Below, in pieces: positions 14,789 through 20,406 of a stretch of 20,406 nucleotides of DNA; positions within the stretch are counted from its first letter, which is position 1, and the number at the start of each line of letters is the position of its first letter. Origin of the DNA: a virus; IMG/VR virus record IMGVR_UViG_3300049846_001041, positions 1 through 20,406 of that record, one strand, 5' to 3'. The notes beneath the pieces are model-generated. The model was not told the DNA's origin. It worked only from the letters and a program-made list of their open reading frames with translations, and ran no database searches. A program made the position numbers and the translations under genes.

Positions 14789-15659
14789 TAGGCCAAAAAA
14801 AGGAAACCGTCATTGGCATTCCCATATGATCGTCTTCATGACCACAACTAGAACATTCAAATGGAAATTCCATTTTCACGTCTGGTACTACTTCTTGAAT
14901 ATATTTACGTAAAGCAAGTGAGTCTCTAGAAAGCATAGTATCTACAAATTTACGTATAGTTGATATATCACTACTGCCATCTACTGAGGTTATAATATAT
15001 TTTAATCTAGTTGTCATTTCAGGATCTATCCCTGAAACTTTATTTAATTTACGAAGTCCTTTTAATTCATTTTCAATAGCTTTTTCATCAGCTGATGTCA
15101 AACATTTAAACGTTACATTGGTACCATTGGATGGTAATGTAAATGTAAATTCATTAATACCTTCATTATATTTTCCTTCAGCTACGTGCTTTTCAGGAAA
15201 TGCCGTTAAATCAATAATATTATTAGATTTAGCACCGCATGCCGGGCAAGTAATTTCCACTTCATAATCTTTACCATAAGCTAAAATTCTACTTGCTATT
15301 AGTACCGCATTCTTGTCCCCCACCAATAAATCATCATAATTTATATTACTAACAATTAGTGATTGCAATAATTTATCAATTACTACTCCGGACTTAATTA
15401 AATTAGCTGATGTTAAAATATCTTCTTCCTTAGCGGTCATATATTTTATATCCAATTTACCGGTACTTAACGGACTATTAACATCATACAATACTCCTTT
15501 GGATGGTAGACTAACTACCTCAGTATGGAATTTGTATGGTGTAGAAGCCGTTTCCCCTAGATGCGGGTCTGGCAACATTTCTTTTTTTACTCCGGAATAT
15601 TTAGCTGCTATTGCTTGTTTTAATTCGTCGTCTGATAAAACTTGGTTCTTTTCTGTCAT
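14781..15659 (-). CDS. T4 gp26-like baseplate hub / tail assembly protein
   Basis: This 292-aa protein resembles the T4 baseplate protein family that includes gp26. The N-terminus has YKFHTEVVSLPSKGVLY (about 42-58), then the block KLDIKYMTAKEEDILTSANLIKSG (68-91). Two Cys pairs, CPAC (138-141) and CSSC (269-272), form a likely zinc ribbon split across the chain. The central part (190-255) is helical. In T4, gp26 is needed for hub assembly but is not an obvious part of the mature baseplate, so an assembly-factor role is likely. The gene has its own promoter-like element 14 bases upstream and no Shine-Dalgarno sequence. A hairpin overlaps its stop codon. The family call is confident at the level of pattern; the precise role is inferred. 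Confidence 0.75.
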   Translation of the reverse strand: MTEKNQVLSDDELKQAIAAKYSGVKKEMLPDPHLGETASTPYKFHTEVVSLPSKGVLYDVNSPLSTGKLDIKYMTAKEEDILTSANLIKSGVVIDKLLQSLIVSNINYDDLLVGDKNAVLIASRILAYGKDYEVEITCPACGAKSNNIIDLTAFPEKHVAEGKYNEGINEFTFTLPSNGTNVTFKCLTSADEKAIENELKGLRKLNKVSGIDPEMTTRLKYIITSVDGSSDISTIRKFVDTMLSRDSLALRKYIQEVVPDVKMEFPFECSSCGHEDDHMGMPMTVSFFWPRA

Positions 15660-15673
15660 AACTATATTTTTAT

Positions 15674-15685
15674 ATTAATAAATAT
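15674..15685 (-). promoter_or_regulatory. Phage promoter-like element before the gp26-type gene
   Basis: The minus strand reads ATATTTATTAAT, 14 bases before the ATG at 15659. It keeps the invariant ATATTTAT core. Confidence 0.6.
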
Positions 15686-15700
15686 TAAAGACTCAAAAAA

Positions 15701-16441
15701 TTATAATGCTTTTTTAATCGTTTTTTCATAATCTTTACTGCTCGTGCCCGATGTCTTGTCTTTCAAGTCTATATAATCAATTTCAGGAATAGCTAAAATC
15801 ACATTCAAATTTTTACCTTTATGAACAGTTTCATATTCATGATCATACCCGACTAAATGCAGTTCCGGATTAAAATAAAAATCACGGTTGTTTGTCTTAG
15901 CCGCCAATACATAATTAGCAAATTCTTTTGCTATATTAGATTTAACGGTCCATGATTGTAATAATTTATGTGGCTTATATTGAAATTTCTTTTTTGTGTA
16001 TACATAGAACGGGTCACCACCTATATACTTTAATTGCCAATCCTCAGACGAAGTCTTCTTAAAAAAAATCTTTAATTTTGCCATACTTACGTCAGTACCC
16101 CTATATGCAACCGGATGCTTTTTAGTATTAATTGAAAATCTAGGGTCTCGTTTTTTCAGATAATCCAATATTGGCATAACTTCTTGTATGCTTTTTACAT
16201 CACTAGTATCTGAGGATGTTGTCCAACTTCCCAATACTCGATCTATAATATATTTTAAAAACGCCTTAGATGTCGCTATTGGGTATTTTTTAAAAAAACT
16301 TGATAATGGTTTATCGCCCATTTTATTATATGTTTCGAATGCACTCCAAGACAAGTGATCGAATATGGTTTCACGTTCCCATAGTCTCTGTGCAGCCTTA
16401 AGGCCTAATAATTTAACGGGGTCAAATTCTGAGTATTTCAT
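15701..16441 (-). CDS. Probable ADP-ribosyltransferase
   Basis: This 246-aa protein shows what look like the three landmarks of arginine-type (R-S-E) ADP-ribosyltransferases: YRGT with R114; SWTVKSNIAKEFA with S163-W-T165 followed by the usual helix; and a downstream acidic pair. For the last, EYE (202-204) and DYE (237-239) are both candidates. The second fits the spacing better but has Asp in place of the first Glu. These enzymes transfer ADP-ribose from NAD to host proteins; T4 Alt, ModA and ModB act on host RNA polymerase and translation proteins. The N-terminal 100 residues are helical and unassigned. The gene has its own promoter-like element only one base before the ATG and follows a terminator. 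Because the third motif is ambiguous, this could be an inactive or diverged member. No signal peptide is present. Confidence 0.5.
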   Translation of the reverse strand: MKYSEFDPVKLLGLKAAQRLWERETIFDHLSWSAFETYNKMGDKPLSSFFKKYPIATSKAFLKYIIDRVLGSWTTSSDTSDVKSIQEVMPILDYLKKRDPRFSINTKKHPVAYRGTDVSMAKLKIFFKKTSSEDWQLKYIGGDPFYVYTKKKFQYKPHKLLQSWTVKSNIAKEFANYVLAAKTNNRDFYFNPELHLVGYDHEYETVHKGKNLNVILAIPEIDYIDLKDKTSGTSSKDYEKTIKKAL

Positions 16442-16442
16442 C

Positions 16443-16454
16443 TATAATAAATAT
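16443..16454 (-). promoter_or_regulatory. Phage promoter-like element abutting the ADP-ribosyltransferase start
   Basis: The minus strand reads ATATTTATTATA, ending one base before the ATG at 16441. If this is a -10 box, the transcript is leaderless or the true start codon lies further in. Confidence 0.6.
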
Positions 16455-16470
16455 TAAGAATTTTAGATTG

Positions 16471-16500
16471 TAAGAATAGCGACCAAATGAATGATCGCTA
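16471..16500 (-). terminator. Hairpin terminator after the accessory unit
   Basis: An 8-bp stem (16477-16484 with 16493-16500, one G-U pair) has an 8-base loop and is followed by TTCTTA. The U-run is short, so termination may be incomplete. It closes the lysyl-oxidase/224-aa transcript. Confidence 0.6.
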
Positions 16501-16519
16501 TAATTTTAATTAATACTTA

Positions 16520-17194
16520 TTATTTACCGCGGCCTTTTTTAGCTGTGGTCGTAGAGGTAATACCCGGTACCGGATCAGTTGTAGTAGTTGCGCTAGTACA
16601 ATTATACCGTGTCCATGGTGCTGATGGAATCTGAACGCTTTTTGCGACTGCAACAGGTTTGCCATTTGCATCCCAACAGTTATTAAATACTGCGCTAAGT
16701 TGATGCACAGCTCCATCAGTAAGAATACCAGCACCAAATCCATAATCAGAAGGATATGCTGAATTATTTGCATCAATGTAGTTAAACTGATATTTATTAT
16801 ACGGAATAAAGTATTCTACTCCAGTACGTGCATTATAAAATGTCATAACGCCACCGGCAAATGTTCTGTATCTTTTTACATATCCATTTTCATATACCGG
16901 ATTTCCAATTGCGTCTACTTCATATCCTGTTCCCGAACTATAGAATCCTTGGCAATTGCCATTCGAATCCATTCCATAGAAATTCCAAGTAGGATGAGCA
17001 TCTAGGATCGTTCCAATACTTTCTTGTCCTTCCCATCCTTGGCCTTCTACCCAAAGGTTAGGAACTTTACCGAAGTATTGATAAATACCTAGAATAAAAT
17101 ATGGTACTGTTGTTGGAGCTTTCAAGATTTTTACCTTAAGTCTCGAAGCTTCTGGTGTGATTTCTACATCGAAATCTGTTGAATTGTAAGTCAT
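16520..17194 (-). CDS. Aromatic-rich protein of unknown function, paired with the lysyl-oxidase-like gene
   Basis: I do not recognise this 224-aa protein. It is rich in Tyr, Phe, Trp, Gly and Asn (for example FNYIDANNSAYPSDYGFG at about 136-153), which suggests a compact beta-rich fold such as a fibre tip, decoration or adhesin. The last 30 residues switch to a Thr-rich linker and a basic tail, AKKGRGK. There is no signal peptide, although its upstream neighbour is secreted. It starts 11 bases after the stop of the lysyl-oxidase-like gene and ends before a terminator, so the two are almost certainly one transcript. Three Cys are present. Position between tail tube and assembly genes suggests a virion protein. 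Confidence 0.65.
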   Translation of the reverse strand: MTYNSTDFDVEITPEASRLKVKILKAPTTVPYFILGIYQYFGKVPNLWVEGQGWEGQESIGTILDAHPTWNFYGMDSNGNCQGFYSSGTGYEVDAIGNPVYENGYVKRYRTFAGGVMTFYNARTGVEYFIPYNKYQFNYIDANNSAYPSDYGFGAGILTDGAVHQLSAVFNNCWDANGKPVAVAKSVQIPSAPWTRYNCTSATTTTDPVPGITSTTTAKKGRGK

Positions 17195-17205
17195 GTTGTT
17201 TTTAT

Positions 17206-18189
17206 TTATTTTACTTGTGATTTTTTTGTGGTAAATGTAGGGCTACCTTCTCCCGCTTCATTAATTGGTGTTATATACCAACGATAGAATTTATTTTTAA
17301 CTGCCCACGTGTCGACGAAAATAGGTTCTTCAACAATTTGTGGTGAATAAGGAGTATCAAATTCCGCAGTTCCTTGAACTAATTTAGCTTGAACTTTATA
17401 TCTACATGCCGTAGGTGATGGATTCCAAGTTATTGTTCTATTATTTACTTGTATATTGGTGACAGCTTGAGGCGGATATATTGTAGGCGCACTTCCTAAA
17501 TTAGGACCTATATATACTGTATATCCTTGAATATATAACGGACACCATATTTCATCAGGATAATTATTTAATCCTTGATCCACCCAACTAGGAATATTAA
17601 CTTTTAAGTGCAATGTATAATATCCATTAGGTAAACTATCAATAATTATATGGTTTCCTTCTGTGTCTGAATTATATGGATCACAGAACCCCGGTGTCAA
17701 TCTTGCTTTTCCTTCAAGTCCTAATGTTGGGGTGGTATTATACATCCATTGTGGATATCCACCATATGGTGCCATACCTGTTAATTGACAATCATTTGGA
17801 TAAAATTTACTATTATCAGATAAGGCGTATCCTATTTTTCTACCCGAAGCTATTACATTACTCTTACAATCTATTAGAGTAGCTACAATAAAGTCTTTTA
17901 TATGCCAATGACCATGGTTAATATCATAATAATAACCAGAGTCTGGGTTTGGTTCGCCGAAATTAGCAACCGTAGTTCCCATGTTTGCTATTAAAGTGCC
18001 GAAAGCAAGGACTTTATGTTCACCTAAGGGTTGATCATTTTCATCCCAAATCCATCGATCTTCAATATAAGTTGATGATGCGTTAGTTCCATTTTCAGTG
18101 AAACATTTATCTATATAAAGATCAGGTTGCGCATTAATTTTATTTAAAGAAAAAACTAATAAAAACGCTATTAATAATACTTTTTTCAT
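17206..18189 (-). CDS. Secreted lysyl-oxidase-like copper amine oxidase with C-terminal Fn3-like domain
   Basis: Residues 1-20 are a signal peptide (MKK, hydrophobic core, cleavage likely after INA before Gln). Residues 22-225 align by eye with the lysyl oxidase catalytic domain. NHGHWH supplies three His (92, 94, 96) at the copper site, matching CHQHYH of human LOX. SGRKIGYALSD places K118 on LOX Lys320, and GFCDPYNSD places Y172 on Tyr355, the two residues that form the lysyl tyrosylquinone cofactor. LPNGYYTLHLKVN matches the closing strand region. The K-Y spacing is 54 residues against 35 in LOX, so there is an insertion. Residues 238-325 look like a fibronectin type III domain. The family oxidises amine groups of lysines, making reactive aldehydes and hydrogen peroxide. 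The signal peptide implies export, unusual in a tail cluster; the 'NAQ' cleavage style suggests a Bacteroidota source. The substrate is unknown. Confidence 0.8.
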   Translation of the reverse strand: MKKVLLIAFLLVFSLNKINAQPDLYIDKCFTENGTNASSTYIEDRWIWDENDQPLGEHKVLAFGTLIANMGTTVANFGEPNPDSGYYYDINHGHWHIKDFIVATLIDCKSNVIASGRKIGYALSDNSKFYPNDCQLTGMAPYGGYPQWMYNTTPTLGLEGKARLTPGFCDPYNSDTEGNHIIIDSLPNGYYTLHLKVNIPSWVDQGLNNYPDEIWCPLYIQGYTVYIGPNLGSAPTIYPPQAVTNIQVNNRTITWNPSPTACRYKVQAKLVQGTAEFDTPYSPQIVEEPIFVDTWAVKNKFYRWYITPINEAGEGSPTFTTKKSQVK

Positions 18190-18207
18190 TCCAAATATAA
18201 CATACTT

Positions 18208-18219
18208 TATTATAAATAT
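18208..18219 (-). promoter_or_regulatory. Phage promoter-like element before the lysyl-oxidase-like gene
   Basis: The minus strand reads ATATTTATAATA, 18 bases before the ATG at 18189 and downstream of the tail tube terminator. Confidence 0.65.
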
Positions 18220-18275
18220 ATTATACCTTTGGAATCATACGTTAAAAACTATGTGGTTTGACTCTAGCTCTTTAT

Positions 18276-18311
18276 TGAAAAGAAAAAGCCCGAGAAAAAA
18301 AATTCCCGGGC
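18276..18311 (-). terminator. Intrinsic terminator after the tail tube gene
   Basis: An 8-bp stem (18288-18295 with 18304-18311, one G-U pair) has a U-rich 8-base loop and is followed on the minus strand by TTTTTCTTTTC. This is a strong rho-independent terminator, fitting a gene made in large amounts. Confidence 0.85.
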
Positions 18312-18337
18312 CTATAATATAAAAAATCAATATAAAA

Positions 18338-18826
18338 TTAGAAGTTCAATAAGCAATAGTCAACTTTAATTGTTAAATTTATTTCTACTTGAGTATCTAC
18401 TGCCCAATCCATTTCTCCGAATTGTGCAGACTTAATAAATGCACCCTTTAATACCCATTCTTCAACTATATCACCTACTGGGCCTAATACTTCGAATTGC
18501 AAATCTTTCTTATAGAAATCTGCATATCCGTCACGTCCCGTTGCCGATTCATGAGAAGTTCTAATCCACTCCATAACTGCCTGAGCACCTGATGGCACAA
18601 TTGGATCATATAGAGTCATATTAAAATCACCCCATCTTCCCTTGCCTTTCAAGGTACGGACGATATTAATATGATCTAATGGAACTTCCCCGAATTCAAT
18701 TTGAGGACGATTTATTTTTTTGATTATGTATGACGGAACGCCATCCATATACATAATGAATCTATTCTGTACTTTAGGCTCGAACTTAGTGAAAAATATA
18801 TCACTATCTGGAATTAATGTTGCCAT
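18338..18826 (-). CDS. Tail tube protein, T4 gp19 family
   Basis: This 162-aa protein, the size of T4 gp19 (163 aa), polymerises into the inner tail tube. It begins with a short N-terminal arm (FFTKFEPKVQNRFIMYMDGVPSYIIKKINRP), continues through a RTLKGKGRWGDFNMTLYDP block, and ends with a strand-rich segment AQFGEMDWAVDTQVEINLTIKVDYCLL. These are the hallmarks of the gp19/phage tail tube family. The conserved VPSY.IK and the 'W-x-D-x-x-x-x-L-Y-D-P' region are especially recognisable. Its transcript has a 37-base A-rich leader without a Shine-Dalgarno sequence, a promoter-like element upstream and a strong terminator downstream, consistent with a separately controlled, abundant structural protein. 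No tail sheath gene is visible; it would lie outside the window. Confidence 0.92.
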   Translation of the reverse strand: MATLIPDSDIFFTKFEPKVQNRFIMYMDGVPSYIIKKINRPQIEFGEVPLDHINIVRTLKGKGRWGDFNMTLYDPIVPSGAQAVMEWIRTSHESATGRDGYADFYKKDLQFEVLGPVGDIVEEWVLKGAFIKSAQFGEMDWAVDTQVEINLTIKVDYCLLNF

Positions 18827-18863
18827 AATGTTTTTATTTTAATTTGTTTTTGGTTTCTTACTT

Positions 18864-18875
18864 TATTATAAATAT
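18864..18875 (-). promoter_or_regulatory. Phage promoter-like element for the tail tube gene
   Basis: The minus strand reads ATATTTATAATA, 37 bases before the ATG at 18826, leaving an A-rich leader (AAACCAAAAACAAATTAAAA) typical of Bacteroidota-style initiation without Shine-Dalgarno. Confidence 0.65.
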
Positions 18876-18911
18876 ATGGAATTATAGAATTATTATTTAT
18901 TTTAGATAATA

Positions 18912-19715
18912 TTAGGCCTGAAAAGTATTTTCATTACCATTATCATACTCTACAAATTCATAATCCGAACCAGCTGGCTCACTACCATATTTTTTCTTAA
19001 AATATCTAGTGATTGCATCTGTTCTATTATGTACATTTTTATTATCATATGCAAGAACCACGATATTATTATATGATCCTTTTGTTAGGAGAGTACAATT
19101 ATCAGCAATAGATTTATTTTTCAATAACTGAGATATTTTTTTCTTATTATCTTCTATTTTTACATTAGATGTATTTTCTTTTAATTTATTTCCCTCCTTT
19201 AAATCAATCATATTAGCTATGTCGGTAGGTATTTTAGTCCAATCTGCTTGATCCATATACTTATCCGCATACTCAGGACCTTTATCATCATCCACTGCTA
19301 ATAATAATAGTTCACGTTGATCCGGTGTTAATTTCTTCCATTTATTAACTGTATCAGTATTTTCTTTTAACCCATTACCCTTCATAAAAGTAAGAGCAAC
19401 TTTAAGTGCGCTCTTAATATCAGGTAATCTATCCTTAGTTAATTGTTTCGCTTTACTAGATAAAATCCAATTGGGGCCTTTGTCATCACCATAATATAAA
19501 AATGTTACTGGTGGTTTCGTTCTATCTCCTGACTTATATAATGAAGGTATTTTAACTCCACTACCATACATGGAATCCATTGCCCATTCATATCCCGGAA
19601 TCTTAGTATTTAATAGTTGTTTGGTAAATTTAGCTTCATCTTCTTGGAAGGTAGTTTCCTCGAATATCTTAATTATTTCTTCTTTTATTAATTTTCGTAG
19701 ATCTATTTTCTTCAT
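18912..19715 (-). CDS. Unknown protein with tag-like N-terminus and (I/L)xE sites
   Basis: I do not recognise the body of this 267-aa protein. Its N-terminus, MKKIDLRKLIKEE, matches that of the 89-aa protein at 13076-13345. Potential prohead-protease sites of the (I/L)xE type end at E12, E118, E174 and E180. A short motif GNxLKENT occurs twice (113-120 and 175-182), framing a middle helical segment (TPDQRELLLLAVDDDKGPEYADKY). The C-terminal 70 residues (198-267) form an alpha/beta unit (CTLLTKGSYNNIVVLAYDN). There is no signal peptide or membrane helix. It stands just upstream of the tail tube gene and has its own promoter-like element 9 bases before the ATG. The layout could mean a packaged, proteolytically matured internal protein; this is inference. 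Confidence 0.65.
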   Translation of the reverse strand: MKKIDLRKLIKEEIIKIFEETTFQEDEAKFTKQLLNTKIPGYEWAMDSMYGSGVKIPSLYKSGDRTKPPVTFLYYGDDKGPNWILSSKAKQLTKDRLPDIKSALKVALTFMKGNGLKENTDTVNKWKKLTPDQRELLLLAVDDDKGPEYADKYMDQADWTKIPTDIANMIDLKEGNKLKENTSNVKIEDNKKKISQLLKNKSIADNCTLLTKGSYNNIVVLAYDNKNVHNRTDAITRYFKKKYGSEPAGSDYEFVEYDNGNENTFQA

Positions 19716-19724
19716 ATAATAATT

Positions 19725-19736
19725 TATTATAAATAT
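19725..19736 (-). promoter_or_regulatory. Phage promoter-like element before the 267-aa gene
   Basis: The minus strand reads ATATTTATAATA, 9 bases before the ATG at 19715. It overlaps the last base of the endonuclease stop codon, so the endonuclease gene is cleanly outside this transcription unit. Confidence 0.6.
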
Positions 19737-20392
19737 TAGGTAATTGTTATTTCTTTCTTATTTATATCGAACTCCCATATAACTTCTGTACTATAACCTG
19801 CTGATTCTATCAATTGTATTCGTTTTAAGTCTATATCCCATTTTTGTTTAGCTGTTAAATGAAGTTGAGTATGATAGTCCGATTCTTCAAACAAATTAGG
19901 ATGGCAATGCCAATAATCACCATAAACTTCTATTACTTTTTTTATAGATGGTATATAAATATCAACTGATAATTGTACATCAAGCAAATAATGTTCTAAT
20001 ATAGCGTCCGGATATGTTTTCTTTATTATTTCATAATATCTACGTTGTAATTTAGACACGCCTATTCCATTACTACTAGCTAAATTCACACCATACCTAA
20101 CACCGTGTCTAGATAGCATAGTTTCCATGTTCTTTTCGGGATTATTATATGTGGCATCTCCGTATCTTTCCAATTTAGTTTCTTTTATCTTAAGAATCTT
20201 TTTAGGATCTGACATAGGATTATTTCTCAACATTTGATTTCTAGTCATGTCGCGTTTAAAATCTGATGTCACCATACATTTATTAGAACAAAATCTGCGT
20301 CCTTTACTAGCATTTTTCCTCACTGAGAAATCTTTATTACAATTTTCACATTTTAGATATACTAAATTTGATAGTTTCCTATTTTCATACAT
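19736..20392 (-). CDS. Free-standing homing-type endonuclease, Vsr/EDxHD-like, with zinc finger
   Basis: This 218-aa protein starts with a zinc finger, CENC...CSNKC (C15, C18, C35, C39). Next is a basic DNA-binding linker with NUMOD-like repeats (KIKETKLERYGD and METMLSRHGVRYG, about 68-101). The C-terminal nuclease (about 113-208) has SVDIYIPSIKKVIEVYGDYWH, with candidate catalytic D144, E155, D159 and H162/H164, and the closing W..D..R...I...GY....IWE signature of the Vsr-like superfamily. Such genes are selfish elements that cut a related phage's DNA so that repair copies them in. It has no intron around it here and sits at the edge of the tail cluster, a common insertion setting. The class is well supported; assignment to EDxHD specifically is by eye. 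The start leaves only 14 bases to the window edge, so its promoter is not visible. Confidence 0.82.
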   Translation of the reverse strand: MYENRKLSNLVYLKCENCNKDFSVRKNASKGRRFCSNKCMVTSDFKRDMTRNQMLRNNPMSDPKKILKIKETKLERYGDATYNNPEKNMETMLSRHGVRYGVNLASSNGIGVSKLQRRYYEIIKKTYPDAILEHYLLDVQLSVDIYIPSIKKVIEVYGDYWHCHPNLFEESDYHTQLHLTAKQKWDIDLKRIQLIESAGYSTEVIWEFDINKKEITIT

Positions 20393-20406
20393 ACAATGCC
20401 TAGAAC

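Noticed and set aside
14166-15659. Programmed frameshift between tail assembly genes, as in lambda G/GT
   Set aside because: The gp26-type gene ends at a hairpin and the next gene has its own ATG; I saw no convincing slippery sequence in the right place.
16510-16776. An 88-residue minus-strand frame overlapping the 224-aa gene
   Set aside because: It is an out-of-frame reading of the same stretch with a low-complexity His/Gln-rich peptide; the longer frame has normal composition and fits the operon.
1485-19736. Reading the ATAAATAT boxes as T4-type late promoters firing on the plus strand
   Set aside because: No plus-strand gene is supported; all copies sit at the 5' side of minus-strand genes and some follow minus-strand terminators.
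1-20406. tRNA genes
   Set aside because: No cloverleaf-like segment or CCA end was noticed in the few intergenic spaces, all shorter than 150 bases.

Overview
The window is part of a tailed-phage genome with a T4-like contractile tail. It is very AT-rich, every supported gene lies on the minus strand, and genes are packed tightly with several stop/start overlaps. No head, terminase or lysis gene is present. Most starts lack a Shine-Dalgarno sequence and follow A/T-rich leaders. One gene carries a signal peptide ending in the 'NAQ' style common in Bacteroidota, and one candidate promoter fits the Bacteroidota TTG-N20-TAnnTTTG pattern. I therefore infer a Bacteroidota (possibly flavobacterial) host, with moderate confidence.

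Read in the direction of transcription (right to left): a homing-type endonuclease (19736-20392); an unknown protein with a tag-like N-terminus (18912-19715); the gp19-type tail tube (18338-18826); a two-gene accessory unit of a secreted lysyl-oxidase-like enzyme and an aromatic-rich unknown protein (16520-18189); a probable ADP-ribosyltransferase (15701-16441); a gp26-type baseplate/tail assembly protein (14781-15659) and a 65-aa partner candidate (14549-14746). A long tail operon follows (14471 to about 3369): four small proteins, the tape measure protein, a 1041-aa baseplate protein with about 35 perfectly phased 14-residue repeats, a LysM/gp53-like protein, a hub-like protein and a small structural protein. 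The left end holds replication/recombination genes: a short family-A DNA polymerase, an unknown conserved-looking protein, a gp32-like ssDNA-binding protein and the start of a UvsX/RecA recombinase.

Regulation is unusually legible. Eight copies of an ATATTTAT-centred element sit upstream of gene starts, all in the same orientation, and three of them directly follow hairpin terminators. They look like single-box phage promoters. The order tape measure - repeat protein - LysM protein - hub resembles the order in other contractile tails.

The most interesting items are: the lysyl-oxidase-like enzyme, whose copper-ligand and quinone-cofactor residues all appear conserved; the 14-residue repeat array inside a baseplate protein; the shared promoter element; and a shared N-terminal tag, with nearby (I/L)xE sites, on two otherwise unrelated proteins, which resembles the capsid-targeting and protease-processing signals of T4 internal proteins.
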